DNA of 64,000 bases from Pseudomonas sp. 102515 (GTDB lineage Bacteria; Pseudomonadota; Gammaproteobacteria; Pseudomonadales; Pseudomonadaceae). Positions 9,059 to 21,348 of the stretch are shown here, piece by piece. Every line of letters starts with the position of its first letter. Within the stretch, counting starts at the first letter, position 1. Made by a program: the position numbers and the translations under genes. The stretch covers positions 849,601 to 913,600 of the forward strand of contig NZ_JAVHTY010000003.1 of the NCBI RefSeq assembly GCF_031085165.1, given 5' to 3'. The notes beneath the pieces are model-generated. The model did no database searches, had not been told where the DNA came from, and saw only the letters and a program-made list of their open reading frames with translations.

Positions 9059-11837
9059 GATAGCCTTGAATGCCTCTGTCCAGGAAGCCTTCGGTCTTGC
9101 CGCCGAAGACGTTGCCGAGTCCCTTGAGCACGATCTGCAGGAAGATCCCGCGATCGGCTTCGGAGCTCTGGGCGGTGTAGAAGACGTCGTCTTCGCTCTT
9201 GAGCCAGTAGCGGCTGATCAGGCGCAGCTTCCAGCAGCAGTTGTCGTATTCGAAGCCACCGAAGGCCTCCAGGGTGCGGCTCTTGTTGTAGTCGAACTGC
9301 CAGCGGGCAATCGCGGACCACTGGGGCACGATCGGCCAGATGAAGGAGATGTCGTGCTGGTCGACCTTGTAGTCGTCGCTGTTGTAGGTGAAGCGGCCGA
9401 AGTTCGGATCGAACACCCGGACGTTGTCACGATAGCGATAGCCGACGTTGAGGATCTTGCCCGGCTCGGCTTCCGGCTGGTAGTGGAACATGACGCTGCC
9501 GGAGTCGGTCTGGTGCAGGGTCGGATCCCAGTTGAATTCGCCGTTCACGCGCCAGTCGCGGTTGAAGCGATACATGCCGGCCAGGGCATAGGGCGAGCGC
9601 GAGGTGGTGGCCTGGGGATTGTCGATGTTCTGGCCCAGGCTGCGGGCGTAGGCCAGGTCGTCCTTGGTCAGGCCGGGCAGTTGCACTTCCCGGTCGCGGA
9701 AGTAGAACAGCTGACCGAAGCTCACGTTGGCGCGCTCGAAGCCATTGGGCTCGATGAAGCGGCTGGTGGCACCCAGGGCCAGCTGGTTGGCGTCGCCGAT
9801 GCGGTCGCGACCGGTGAAGCGGTTGTCGCGCCACAGCGAGCTGTAGCTGAAGGTGTATTCGCCGGTATCGAACACCGGCAGATCGTCCTGGTCGCGGTCG
9901 GGTACGTAGAGGTACTTGGCGCGGGGTTCCAGGGTCTGCTTGCCGCCTTCGCCGAACAGATTCGAGGTGCGGTCGAAGTAGAGGCCGCTGTCGAGGCTGA
10001 AGATCGGCACCGAACGGGTCGGGCTGTCGTTGAAGCTGGTCACGCTGGAGCCGGCCGAGGCACGACGGCCACCACCGACCAGCGGCGAGTTCAGGTCGTT
10101 CTGGCCGGTGCTGTCCAGATCCAGGTCGTAGCGGGTGTAGGCATAGCGCAGCGACGGCGTCAGGAAGCCCCAGGACGCGGTCATCGGGCGGGCGATGCCC
10201 GGCTCGACATGATAGCGATTGCCTTCGGCGCGGGTCAGGCCGAACAGGTTGACGTCCGGGCGGTTGCGCACGTTGGTGCGATTGCCGTTGTCGTCCAGGT
10301 CGAAGTAGGTGTTGTCGTCGAAGCTGCGGGTGAAGCGCACCGCCTCGGTGTCGTAGGTGAAGTCCAGGCCGCCCGGGTTGTAGGGCAGGGCGCCGGTCAG
10401 GGTCAGCTGCGGCAGGCGGTTGTAGGGCGTCACGTCGGACACCGTGGCCAGCTGGTAGGCCTGGGCGTTGAGGCCGGCGACGAAGGTGTCGCCGCGGTAG
10501 GTCAGGCGACCCTGCTGGTTGACGTAGGTCGGCTTGTTGATGCCGAGGTCGGTGTCCAGGTCCTGGAAGTAGTAGGGATCGCTGATGCGGGTGTAGTCCA
10601 CCTCGGCCATCAGGCGCGAATCCAGACCGCTGCGGTTCTTCCAGCCGTACAGCCAGCGGTTGTCGGTGGCTTCCGGTTCGCCCTCGTGCTCCGGGTCGGT
10701 GTCCTTGAGGTAGGAGCCGTAGACCTCGCCTTCGCTGCTGCGGGTCAGGTAGCGGAAGTCGCCCTCGGTCTGCAGGCCGTGCTTGGCCATGTAGCGCGGA
10801 TAGAGGGTGGCGTCGTAGTTGGGCGCCAGGTTGAAGTAGTAGGGCGTGGTGATCGCGAAGCCGGTGTCGCTGGAGGTGCTGATCGAGGGCGCCAGGAAGC
10901 CGGACTGCCGACGGTCGTCGATCGGGAAATAGATGAACGGTGTATAGAGGACCGGGATGTCCTTGACCCGCAGCGTGGCGTTGGTCGCGTAGCCGAGGCC
11001 CGTGGCCGGGTTCAGGGTGACGGTGTTGCCCTTGACCTGCCAGGCGTTGCTGCCCGGTTCGCAGGTGGTGTAGGTGCCATCCTTGAGGCGGATGATGGCG
11101 TCGTCGCCGCGCTTGGCGTAGAGCGCGCTGCCGCGGGCCCGGCTCTGGTGCATGACAAATTCGGCGTTGTCGACCTGGACCTGGCCGTTGTCCAGCTGCA
11201 GATCGGCCTTGTCGCCGACCATCAGCAGGCCGTTGTCGCGGAATTTGACGTTGCCCTTGAGCTCGCCGCGATTTTCCAGCTGGTGCAGGTTGGCTTCCTG
11301 GGATTCCACCTGCATGCCGCCCTGGCGCAGCACCACGTCACCGGCCAGGGTGGCGACCTGCTGCTCCTGCTCGTAGCGCGAGGCCTTGGCGGAGATGTAG
11401 GTCGGGGCCTTGGCGGTCGGGGTGTCGTCGTACATGCCCGGACGCTGCGGCTCGACGTAGGCACCGCTGCAGTAGGGACCCGTCTCGGCCAGCTGGGCCG
11501 GGGTCAACTGATCGCGCGGGACCCAGTCCAGGTGGCTGTAGTCGGCGCTGCGGGACTTGAGGGCGCGGCCCTTGCTCTCGGTCACCAGCACGGCAGCGTC
11601 GCCCTCGCGCGTGGCGGGTTCCGCCGCGACGCCCTGGGTCTCGCCCTTGCTGGGGCGGGGCGGAATGGCCGTGGTCGGTGCCTGGGTATTGCACGACCAG
11701 CCACCGCCGGCTCCGGCGCTACAGCTGAACTGCTCGGCGGGGGCGGCGATAAGGGCGGTGACGGGCTGCATGGCGAGCAGGCTGCCGGTTACCAAGAGGG
11801 GAAATTTTCTGCGAAACGCGGGGGTTTTCACGGCCAT
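9033..11837 (-). CDS. lptD: LPS-assembly outer-membrane protein LptD
   Basis: 934 residues, in the Pseudomonas size range. N-terminal signal sequence, then cysteines in [14 protein letters not shown] (about residues 37-50) that match the N-terminal pair of the LptD disulfides, an OstA jellyroll region (about 150-330), and a long beta-barrel ending with a C-terminal Cys pair (NCCW). LptD/LptE inserts LPS into the outer leaflet and is essential. First gene of the minus-strand cluster and divergent from amgK. Confidence 0.97.
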   Translation of the reverse strand: MAVKTPAFRRKFPLLVTGSLLAMQPVTALIAAPAEQFSCSAGAGGGWSCNTQAPTTAIPPRPSKGETQGVAAEPATREGDAAVLVTESKGRALKSRSADYSHLDWVPRDQLTPAQLAETGPYCSGAYVEPQRPGMYDDTPTAKAPTYISAKASRYEQEQQVATLAGDVVLRQGGMQVESQEANLHQLENRGELKGNVKFRDNGLLMVGDKADLQLDNGQVQVDNAEFVMHQSRARGSALYAKRGDDAIIRLKDGTYTTCEPGSNAWQVKGNTVTLNPATGLGYATNATLRVKDIPVLYTPFIYFPIDDRRQSGFLAPSISTSSDTGFAITTPYYFNLAPNYDATLYPRYMAKHGLQTEGDFRYLTRSSEGEVYGSYLKDTDPEHEGEPEATDNRWLYGWKNRSGLDSRLMAEVDYTRISDPYYFQDLDTDLGINKPTYVNQQGRLTYRGDTFVAGLNAQAYQLATVSDVTPYNRLPQLTLTGALPYNPGGLDFTYDTEAVRFTRSFDDNTYFDLDDNGNRTNVRNRPDVNLFGLTRAEGNRYHVEPGIARPMTASWGFLTPSLRYAYTRYDLDLDSTGQNDLNSPLVGGGRRASAGSSVTSFNDSPTRSVPIFSLDSGLYFDRTSNLFGEGGKQTLEPRAKYLYVPDRDQDDLPVFDTGEYTFSYSSLWRDNRFTGRDRIGDANQLALGATSRFIEPNGFERANVSFGQLFYFRDREVQLPGLTKDDLAYARSLGQNIDNPQATTSRSPYALAGMYRFNRDWRVNGEFNWDPTLHQTDSGSVMFHYQPEAEPGKILNVGYRYRDNVRVFDPNFGRFTYNSDDYKVDQHDISFIWPIVPQWSAIARWQFDYNKSRTLEAFGGFEYDNCCWKLRLISRYWLKSEDDVFYTAQSSEADRGIFLQIVLKGLGNVFGGKTEGFLDRGIQGYREREDQAM

Positions 11838-11956
11838 CCTTAAAGTCGTCCTGCACGCCGGCCATTAAGGGGCCGCGGCCTCTCGATGGGCTCAAAAAGA
11901 TAGCGGATAATAAAACATGACCTGCGCATCGGCTAGGGCCGAGGGATCCGCTGTAA

Positions 11957-14376
<2,420 letters not shown>

Positions 14377-14402
<26 letters not shown>

Positions 14403-15387
14403 CGGCCGGTGGTAGCCGATCCAGCCAGGCGCGCAGACGGCGGACGGTCTGCTCCTGCTCCGCGGCCCGGTCGCCGGGAATCACCGGCAGGTCGATCTGC
14501 CGATAGCCCTTGTTGGCCTTTTGCGTCGCGCGCTCCTTGCGCCGTTGGGCGGCCGGTCCGGGTGCATGCACCAGGTCGGCGATCTGCAGATCGGTCTTGC
14601 CCATGGTGGCGTCCAGCCGTGGTGGCAGGCCCTGGGGCTCGCGACCGTCGATGAGCACCAGTTGCTTGACCTCGGCCGGTTCCTTTTCCGCCAGATAGCG
14701 CGCGGCCCAATAGGCGCCGGTGCCGTGGCCGACCAGCACGATGGGGTTGGCGCCCTGTTGCAGTGCCAGGTCGATGCCAGCGGCGATGCGGGCCAGCACC
14801 CGGGTGGCCTGGGCATTGGCCGCGGCTTCGGGATCGACCGGCGCGACCGCCGCCTGGGCCGGTTCGCCGCTGCCGGCTTCGGCCTGGGTCGGGGCGGCGG
14901 GCGCCGTGCCGCTGCCACCGGTGACCGGCGGTGCCGTCTGCTCGCTGTTGGCCTGAGCGTCGGTGTCCGCCGGGGCGGTATCCCGCTCGATCGCCACCAC
15001 CGGGTCATAGGGGTCGGGCAGGCTCAGGCTGATGGTCTGCCAGCCGTAAGTGGGCAGCTCTTGGCGCACTGGGGCTATCACGTTGGGCCAGTCGGCCGAT
15101 TCGCCAGCGCCCGGCACCAGCACCACCGTTCCGGCGGCCTTGGCACGAGCGGCAGGCACCAGCAAGGCGAGAAAGGACTCGTCGCCGGCCTGTAGGGTCT
15201 TTTGCTGCTCGGCGGGCAGTTGCCGCATCAGCGCCTGCTGCTGCTCCTGGCTGCGCTCCAGCGCCGGGGCCAGGGCTGCCGGAGCCGCAGGCGTTTCTGG
15301 GACCGGGGTGGGCGGTTCTTCGGCGAGCGCCGGGGCGGCAAGGCCGAGCAGGAGGAGGCACAGCGGCAGCAGGGCGGGTGACGACAT
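14377..15387 (-). CDS. DUF3530 family protein, exported alpha/beta-hydrolase-like
   Basis: 336 residues with a clear signal peptide ([12 protein letters not shown], cleavage about residue 22). The alpha/beta-hydrolase core includes [13 protein letters not shown] and [13 protein letters not shown]. At the nucleophile elbow the sequence is GHGTG, so the usual serine of GxSxG is missing and ordinary esterase activity is doubtful. Between about residues 130 and 195 is a low-complexity Ala/Pro/Gln/Thr-rich insert. Periplasmic, function unknown. Overlaps the tail of the convergent djlA-like gene. Confidence 0.8.
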
Positions 15388-15525
15388 CGACGGGAATCCT
15401 CGACAAGGGCACGGTTGACCCTGGCGAGCCTACCGCCGTTCGCCCCGCCGGGGCAGCGGGAATGCCCGAGCCGTGGACGGATCTCCGTTACAATGCCGCT
15501 CCTCAACCTTCGCCGAGGCTATCCC

Positions 15526-16203
15526 ATGCAACCCTTCGCCATCGCCCCCTCGATCCTGTCCGCCGATTTCGCCCGCCTGGGCGAGGAAGTCGACAAGGTC
15601 CTCGCCGCCGGTGCCGACATGGTCCATTTCGACGTGATGGACAACCACTATGTGCCGAATCTCACCATCGGCCCCATGGTCTGCAAGGCGCTGCGCAACT
15701 ACGGGGTGACCGCGCCCATCGACGTGCACCTGATGGTCAAGCCGGTCGATCGCATCATCGGCGACTTCATCGAAGCCGGCGCCACCGACATCACCTTCCA
15801 CCCCGAGGCCTCCGAGCATATCGATCGCTCGCTGCAGCTGATCAAGGATGGCGGTTGCCGGGCCGGCCTGGTGTTCAATCCGGCCACCTCGCTGGATGTC
15901 CTCAAGTACGTCCTGGACAAGATCGACATGGTGCTGCTGATGAGCGTCAACCCTGGCTTCGGCGGCCAGACGTTCATTCCCGGCACCCTCGACAAGTTGC
16001 GCGAGGCGCGCGCCCTGATCGATGCCTCCGGCCGGTCGATCCGGCTGGAGATCGATGGCGGGGTCAACGTCAAGAACATCGGCGAGATCGCTCGCGCCGG
16101 GGCCGACACCTTCGTCGCCGGCTCGGCCATCTTCGGCCAGCCCGACTATGCCGCGGTGATCCAGGCGATGCGCGCCGAACTGGCCAAGGCCCGCTCGGTA
16201 TGA
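15526..16203 (+). CDS. rpe: Ribulose-phosphate 3-epimerase
   Basis: 225 residues, TIM barrel. Interconverts ribulose-5-P and xylulose-5-P in the pentose-phosphate pathway. Signatures: [14 protein letters not shown] at the start, [18 protein letters not shown] and [10 protein letters not shown], which carry the catalytic Asp and metal-binding His residues. The frame is open upstream, but [11 protein letters not shown] is the family N-terminus. Coupled to gph (ATGA), as in other Pseudomonas. Confidence 0.97.
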   Translation: MQPFAIAPSILSADFARLGEEVDKVLAAGADMVHFDVMDNHYVPNLTIGPMVCKALRNYGVTAPIDVHLMVKPVDRIIGDFIEAGATDITFHPEASEHIDRSLQLIKDGGCRAGLVFNPATSLDVLKYVLDKIDMVLLMSVNPGFGGQTFIPGTLDKLREARALIDASGRSIRLEIDGGVNVKNIGEIARAGADTFVAGSAIFGQPDYAAVIQAMRAELAKARSV

Positions 16204-16880
16204 GCGCCCTGGTACGCCTCGGCCGCGGGCATCCGCCCGCCCTGGTGATGTTCGACCTCGACGGCACTCTGCTGGACTCGGCACCGGACCTGGCCGCTGC
16301 GGTGGACGCCATGCTCGCACGCCTGGGCCGCGCGCCGGCGGGGCTGGACAAGGTGCGCCTGTGGATCGGCAACGGCGCCCGGGTGCTGGTGCGTCGCGCC
16401 CTGGCCGATGACATGGAGCACGGCGCCGTGGACGATGCCGCTGCCGATAGCGCCCTGGCCTTGTTCATGGAACTCTACGGCGGCAGCCATGCCCTGACCC
16501 GCGTCTATCCCGGCGTGCTGGACAGCCTGGCGTTGCTGCGTACCCTGGGCGTGCGCCTGGCGGTGATCACCAACAAGCCGGAGCGCTTCGTCGCGCCGCT
16601 GCTGGCCGACATGGGCCTTGGTGACTTCGACTGGATCGTCGGCGGGGATACCCTGCCGCAGCAGAAGCCGGACCCGGCCGGCTTGCTGTGGGTCATGCAG
16701 CAGGCGGGCGTGACGGCCGGCCAGGCCCTGTTCATCGGCGATTCGCGCAACGACATCCGTGCCGCCCGCACCGCCGGGGTGCGCTGCGTGGCCCTGAGCT
16801 ATGGCTACAACCATGGCGAGCCCATCGCCAGCGAGCAGCCGGATCTGGTCGTCGACGATCTGCGCGAGCTGTTCATCTAG
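16200..16880 (+). CDS. gph: Phosphoglycolate phosphatase
   Basis: 226 residues, HAD superfamily subfamily IA. Nucleophile motif [15 protein letters not shown] (Asp 19/21 region), motif [10 protein letters not shown], motif III lysine in QQKPDPAGL, motif [12 protein letters not shown]. It dephosphorylates 2-phosphoglycolate from DNA repair and oxidative damage. The rpe-gph-trpE order is that of P. aeruginosa (PA0607-PA0609, from memory). Confidence 0.94.
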   Translation: MSALVRLGRGHPPALVMFDLDGTLLDSAPDLAAAVDAMLARLGRAPAGLDKVRLWIGNGARVLVRRALADDMEHGAVDDAAADSALALFMELYGGSHALTRVYPGVLDSLALLRTLGVRLAVITNKPERFVAPLLADMGLGDFDWIVGGDTLPQQKPDPAGLLWVMQQAGVTAGQALFIGDSRNDIRAARTAGVRCVALSYGYNHGEPIASEQPDLVVDDLRELFI

Positions 16881-16901
16881 CACGCCGAGGTGGCCGGCCG
16901 G

Positions 16902-16930
16902 TTGCCATGCCGCGCCGGCTAGGCTAACGT
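16902..16930 (+). promoter_or_regulatory. Possible trpE promoter
   Basis: TTGCCA (16902-16907), 17 bases, then TAACGT (16925-16930). The -10 matches sigma-70 consensus at only three positions. Placement about 75 bases before the leader peptide would fit an attenuated transcript. Weak assignment. Confidence 0.3.
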
Positions 16931-17005
16931 GGCCCTTCAACCCCCGCCTCAAGAGCAAGAGATCGCATCGTGGTGGTCACCCGCACAGGCTCCTCGCGAG
17001 CATGG

Positions 17006-17050
17006 ATGAAAGTCATCAAGGCCCTGGCCCGTTGGCGCTGGCGCGCCTGA
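17006..17050 (+). CDS. trpL: trp leader peptide (attenuator), 14 residues
   Basis: ATG at 17006 opens a 14-codon frame encoding MKVIKALARWRWRA, ending TGA at 17050. Trp codons at positions 10 and 12 in a 14-residue peptide directly before trpE are the mark of ribosome-mediated attenuation, which has been described for trpE in P. putida. The Trp codons are followed by GCGCGCC (17041-17047), which can pair with GGCGCGC (17075-17081). The latter overlaps the right arm of the alternative hairpin GCCGGT/ACCGGC (17061-17077). No strong start-site ribosome signal is visible. Confidence 0.75.
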   Translation: MKVIKALARWRWRA

Positions 17051-17116
17051 TTTCGTCCCTGCCGGTATCTGACCGGCGCGCTGTGCACCCGACCTTTCGT
17101 TTTCCTCGCCACGAGG
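17041..17116 (+). promoter_or_regulatory. trpE leader RNA with competing stems
   Basis: Three stems can be drawn: GCGCGCC (17041-17047) with GGCGCGC (17075-17081); GCCGGT (17061-17066) with ACCGGC (17072-17077), which excludes the first; and CCTCG (17104-17108) with CGAGG (17112-17116). The last arm holds the trpE Shine-Dalgarno GAGG, 6 bases before the ATG. I do not find a classic terminator stem plus T-run; only CTTTCGTTTT (17094-17103) is T-rich. Control may therefore be partly at translation initiation. Confidence 0.5.
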
Positions 17117-17122
17117 CTGATC

Positions 17123-18601
17123 ATGACCCGCGACGACTTCCTGCGCCTGGCCGCTCAAGGCTATAACCGCATTCCCCTGGCCTTCGAAACCCTGGCCGAC
17201 TTCGACACGCCCCTGTCCATCTACCTGAAGCTGGCCGACGGCCCCAATTCCTATCTCCTGGAATCGGTGCAGGGCGGCGAGAAATGGGGGCGTTATTCCA
17301 TCATCGGCCTGCCCTGCAGCCGTGTACTGCGCGTCCATGGTCATCGCGTGGTGGTCAGCGATGCCGGTCGCGAGGTCGAGGTGATCGAGCAGTGCGACGA
17401 TCCCCTGGCCTTCGTCGAAGCCTTCAAGGCGCGCTATCGCGTGCCGACGCTGGATGGCCTGCCACGCTTCAACGGCGGCCTGGTGGGCTACTTCGGCTAC
17501 GACAGCGTGCGCTACGTGGAGCGGCGCCTGGCGGCCTGCCCCAATCCCGATCCGCTGGGTACGCCCGACATCCTGCTGATGGTGTCCGACGCCGTGGTGG
17601 TGTTCGACAACCTGGCCGGCAAGATCCATGCGATCGTACTGGCCGATCCGGACGAGGCCGACGCCTTCGACGCCGCCCAGGCGCGCTTGGCCGACATCCT
17701 CGACCGCCTGCGCCAGCCCATCGTGCCGCGCCGCGGCCTGGATCTTTCCGCCCCGGCCGGCCCGGAGCCGAGCTTCCGGTCCAGCTTCAGTCGCGAGGAT
17801 TTCGAAGGCGCGGTGCAGCGCATCAAGGACTACATCCTGGCCGGCGACTGCATGCAGGTAGTGCCCTCGCAGCGCATGTCCATCGCCTTCCAGGCGGCGC
17901 CCATCGACCTCTATCGGGCGCTGCGCTGCTTCAACCCCACGCCCTACATGTATTTCTTCAACTTCGGCGCCTTCCATGTGGTGGGCAGTTCGCCGGAGGT
18001 CCTGGTGCGGGTGGAGGACGGCGAGATCACCGTGCGCCCCATCGCCGGGACCCGTCCGCGCGGCGCCACCGAAGAAGCCGATCTGGCGCTGGAGCGCGAC
18101 CTGCTGGCCGATGCCAAGGAGCTGGCCGAGCACCTGATGCTGATCGACCTGGGACGCAACGACGTGGGTCGGGTCTCCAGCACCGGCAGCGTGACCCTGA
18201 CCGAGAAGATGGTCATCGAGCGTTATTCCAACGTGATGCACATCGTCAGCAACGTGACCGGCCGCCTCAAGCCCGAGCTGAGCGCCATGGACGCCCTGCG
18301 CGCCATCCTGCCGGCCGGAACCCTGTCCGGGGCGCCGAAGATCCGCGCCATGGAGATCATCGACGAACTGGAGCCGGTCAAGCGGGGCATCTACGGCGGC
18401 GCCGTGGGCTACCTGGCCTGGAACGGCAACATGGACACCGCCATCGCCATCCGCACCGCGGTGATCAAGGACGGCGAGCTGCACGTGCAGGCCGGGGCAG
18501 GCATCGTCGCCGACTCGGTGCCGGCGCTGGAGTGGGAAGAGACCCTCAACAAGCGTCGTGCCATGTTCCGCGCCGTCACCCTTGCCGAACAGTCCGTCTG
18601 A
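17123..18601 (+). CDS. trpE: Anthranilate synthase component I
   Basis: 492 residues. Makes anthranilate from chorismate with ammonia delivered by TrpG; first committed step to tryptophan. The N-terminal feedback site motif [18 protein letters not shown] is intact (about residues 35-52), so the enzyme should be Trp-inhibited. Catalytic chorismate-binding motifs include [28 protein letters not shown] and the C-terminal [17 protein letters not shown]. Ends 10 bases before trpG, unlike P. aeruginosa, where a pyocin cluster separates them. Confidence 0.97.
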   Translation: MTRDDFLRLAAQGYNRIPLAFETLADFDTPLSIYLKLADGPNSYLLESVQGGEKWGRYSIIGLPCSRVLRVHGHRVVVSDAGREVEVIEQCDDPLAFVEAFKARYRVPTLDGLPRFNGGLVGYFGYDSVRYVERRLAACPNPDPLGTPDILLMVSDAVVVFDNLAGKIHAIVLADPDEADAFDAAQARLADILDRLRQPIVPRRGLDLSAPAGPEPSFRSSFSREDFEGAVQRIKDYILAGDCMQVVPSQRMSIAFQAAPIDLYRALRCFNPTPYMYFFNFGAFHVVGSSPEVLVRVEDGEITVRPIAGTRPRGATEEADLALERDLLADAKELAEHLMLIDLGRNDVGRVSSTGSVTLTEKMVIERYSNVMHIVSNVTGRLKPELSAMDALRAILPAGTLSGAPKIRAMEIIDELEPVKRGIYGGAVGYLAWNGNMDTAIAIRTAVIKDGELHVQAGAGIVADSVPALEWEETLNKRRAMFRAVTLAEQSV

Positions 18602-18611
18602 GGAATCCACC

Positions 18612-19205
18612 ATGTTGCTGATGCTCGATAACTACGATTCCTTCACCTATAACCTGGTGCAGTACCTGGGCGAGCTGGGCGCCGAGGTCAAGGTTGTCCG
18701 TAACGACGAGGTCCCGGTCGAGGCGCTCGAGGAGCTGGCGCCGGAGCGCATCGTCGTCTCCCCCGGTCCCTGCACGCCCAACGAGGCGGGCATCTCCCTG
18801 GCCACCCTGGAGCGCTTCGCCGGCAAGCTGCCGGTGCTGGGCGTCTGCCTGGGTCACCAGAGCCTGGGCCAGGCTTTCGGCGGCGAGGTGGTCCGGGCCC
18901 GCGAGCCGATGCACGGCAAGACCAGCCCGGTCTACCACAACGGCGAAGGCGTCTTCGCCGGCCTGCCCAATCCCGTCACCGTGACCCGCTATCACTCGCT
19001 GGTGGTTAAGCGCGAGACCCTACCCGAGTGCCTGGAGATCACCGCCTGGACCCAGCATCCGGACGGCAGCATGGACGAGATCATGGGCCTGCGGCACCGC
19101 GAGTTCATGATCGAGGGGGTGCAGTTCCACCCCGAGTCCATCCTCACCGAGCATGGCCATGACCTCTTGGCCAACTTTCTCCAGCAGCAGGGAGGGCGGC
19201 GCTAG
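18612..19205 (+). CDS. trpG: Anthranilate synthase component II (glutamine amidotransferase)
   Basis: 197 residues, class I amidotransferase. Oxyanion site [12 protein letters not shown], nucleophile cysteine in [15 protein letters not shown] (Cys 79 region) and the His-Glu pair in GVQFHPESI. Supplies ammonia to TrpE; some members also serve PabB. Starts at [14 protein letters not shown] with AGGAATCCACC before the ATG. Its stop abuts the trpD start directly. Confidence 0.97.
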   Translation: MLLMLDNYDSFTYNLVQYLGELGAEVKVVRNDEVPVEALEELAPERIVVSPGPCTPNEAGISLATLERFAGKLPVLGVCLGHQSLGQAFGGEVVRAREPMHGKTSPVYHNGEGVFAGLPNPVTVTRYHSLVVKRETLPECLEITAWTQHPDGSMDEIMGLRHREFMIEGVQFHPESILTEHGHDLLANFLQQQGGRR

Positions 19206-20255
19206 ATGGACATCAAGCAGGCCCTGAATCGCATCAGCGGACAACTCGACCTCAACGTGGCCGAGATGCAGGCGGTGATGCGCCAGATCATGACCGGTGG
19301 CGCCGACGAGGCGCAGATCGGTGCCTTCCTCATGGGCATGCGCATCAAGAGCGAGACCATCGACGAGATCTGCGGCGCGGTCAGCGTGATGCGCGAACTG
19401 GCCACCCCGGTGGTGCTGCCGACCCTCGATCACGTGGTCGACGTGGTGGGCACCGGCGGCGATGGCGCCAATATCTTCAACGTTTCCTCGGCCTCGGTGT
19501 TCGTGGTCGCGGCGGCGGGCGGCAAGGTCGCCAAGCACGGCAATCGCGCGGTGTCCGGCAAGAGCGGCAGCGCCGATCTGCTGGAGGCCGCCGGCATCTA
19601 CCTGGAGCTGACGCCCGCGCAGATCGCGCGGTGCGTCGAGCAGGTGGGCGTCGGCTTCATGTTCGCCCAGTCGCACCACAGCGCCATGCGTCACGCCGCC
19701 GGGCCGCGCCGCTCCCTGGGGCTGCGCACCCTGTTCAACATGCTCGGTCCCCTGACCAACCCGGCCGGTGTCCGGCACCAGGTGGTCGGGGTGTTCAGCG
19801 CCGCGCTCTGCCGACCGCTGGCCGAGGTGCTGCAGCGGCTGGGCAGCCACCACGTGCTGGTGGTGCACTCCCGCGACGGCCTGGACGAATTCAGCCTGGC
19901 CGCGGCGACCCAGGTCGCCGAGCTCAAGGACGGCAGCATCAGCGAATACCAGGTGCTGCCGGAGGATCTGGGCATCAAGAGCCAGACCCTCGTCGGCCTC
20001 ACCGTGGACGGCCCCGAGGCCTCCCTGGCGCTGATCCGCGACGCCCTCGGCCGGCGCAAGACCGAAGCCGGGCAAAAGGCCGCCGACATGATCGTGCTCA
20101 ACGCCGGCGCGGCGCTCTATGCCGCGGATCTCGCCCACAGCCTGCACGAGGGGGTACTCTTGGCCCACGACGCGCTCTACAGCGGCCTGGCCCGGGAAAA
20201 GCTGGACGAGCTCGCCCATTTCACATCCGTCTATCGCGAGGAGGGTCGCCCGTGA
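19206..20255 (+). CDS. trpD: Anthranilate phosphoribosyltransferase
   Basis: 349 residues. Couples anthranilate to PRPP. Glycine-rich PRPP loop [17 protein letters not shown] (about residues 78-94), [21 protein letters not shown], and the anthranilate/PRPP segment near [20 protein letters not shown] are all present. The ATG follows the trpG TAG without a gap and the 3' end overlaps trpC by 4 bases, so trpGDC are translationally coupled. Confidence 0.97.
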   Translation: MDIKQALNRISGQLDLNVAEMQAVMRQIMTGGADEAQIGAFLMGMRIKSETIDEICGAVSVMRELATPVVLPTLDHVVDVVGTGGDGANIFNVSSASVFVVAAAGGKVAKHGNRAVSGKSGSADLLEAAGIYLELTPAQIARCVEQVGVGFMFAQSHHSAMRHAAGPRRSLGLRTLFNMLGPLTNPAGVRHQVVGVFSAALCRPLAEVLQRLGSHHVLVVHSRDGLDEFSLAAATQVAELKDGSISEYQVLPEDLGIKSQTLVGLTVDGPEASLALIRDALGRRKTEAGQKAADMIVLNAGAALYAADLAHSLHEGVLLAHDALYSGLAREKLDELAHFTSVYREEGRP

Positions 20256-21079
20256 GTGTGCCAACCGTGTTGCAGAAGATCCTGGCCCGCAAGGCCGAGG
20301 AGATCGCCGAGCTCAAGGCCCGGACCAGCCTGGCCGAACTCGAGGCCCAGGCCCGTGCCGCCGACGCCCCGCGCGGCTTCGCCCGCGCCCTGCAGGCCCA
20401 GGTGGCGCGCAAGGAGGCGGCGATCATCGCCGAGGTGAAGAAGGCTTCGCCGAGCAAGGGGGTGATCCGCGAGCACTTCGTGCCGGCGGAGATCGCCCAC
20501 AGCTACGCCCTGGGCGGGGCCACCTGCCTGAGCGTGCTCACCGACGTGGACTTCTTCCAGGGCGGCAACGCCTATCTGCAGCAGGCGCGCGCCGCCTGCC
20601 AGCTGCCGGTGATTCGCAAGGACTTCCTCATCGATCCTTTCCAGGTGGTGGAAGCCCGGGCCATCGGCGCCGACTGCATCCTGCTGATCGTCGCCGCGCT
20701 GGACGACGGCCTGATGGGCGAACTGGCCGCCACGGCCAAGGACGTCGGCCTGGACGTATTGGTCGAGGTGCATGACGGCGCCGAGCTGGAGCGGGCGCTC
20801 AAGGTGCTGGACACCCCGCTGGTGGGGGTCAACAACCGCAACCTGCATACCTTCGAGGTCAGCCTGGAAGCCACCCTCGATCTCTTGCCGCGCATCCCCC
20901 AGGATCGCCTGGTGATCACCGAGAGCGGCATTCTCAATCGCGCCGACGTGGAGCTGATGGAAACCAACGAGGTGCGCGCCTTCCTGGTCGGCGAAGCCTT
21001 CATGCGCGCCGACGAACCGGGTCAGGAGCTGCAGCGGCTGTTCTTCCCGGATCGCCGGTTCCCGCTCAGAGACGCCTAA
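20252..21079 (+). CDS. trpC: Indole-3-glycerol-phosphate synthase
   Basis: 275 residues starting from GTG ([17 protein letters not shown]), which overlaps the trpD stop; the N-terminus matches P. aeruginosa TrpC. Stand-alone enzyme, not fused to TrpF. Catalytic lysine region [58 protein letters not shown] and [14 protein letters not shown] are intact. A terminator 20 bases on closes the operon. Confidence 0.97.
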   Translation: MSVPTVLQKILARKAEEIAELKARTSLAELEAQARAADAPRGFARALQAQVARKEAAIIAEVKKASPSKGVIREHFVPAEIAHSYALGGATCLSVLTDVDFFQGGNAYLQQARAACQLPVIRKDFLIDPFQVVEARAIGADCILLIVAALDDGLMGELAATAKDVGLDVLVEVHDGAELERALKVLDTPLVGVNNRNLHTFEVSLEATLDLLPRIPQDRLVITESGILNRADVELMETNEVRAFLVGEAFMRADEPGQELQRLFFPDRRFPLRDA

Positions 21080-21098
21080 GGCGTCGGTCGTTCGCACA

Positions 21099-21127
21099 AG
21101 GCCCCGGGATGACCTCGGGGCTTTTTT
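21099..21127 (+). terminator. Intrinsic terminator of the trp operon
   Basis: GCCCCG (21101-21106) and CGGGGC (21116-21121) form a GC stem with a 9-base loop, followed by TTTTTT. Lies 20 bases after the trpC stop. Confidence 0.85.
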
Positions 21128-21348
21128 CTTTCCGCAGGGTGATCCAGGTCGACTCGCGCCCACCCCGGGCGGCGGGAACGACCTCCGTGTGCCCGCTGCC
21201 GACGCAGGGCTTTGTTTCCATGGGAATAAACCCGGTTAATGGCCTCCGACTCGCTGAACCGTGGCGAGGCGCGGAGATGGCCGGCTGTCGCAGGACGAGT
21301 CAGCGCTCCGCCGCACCAGGCCATCCATAACCAGGGCAAGCAAGCACC

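Noticed and set aside
9042..11843. 933-codon open frame opposite lptD
   Set aside because: It mirrors lptD codon for codon, is Val/Ala/Gly-rich without a recognisable domain, and is a usual shadow of GC-rich third-position bias.
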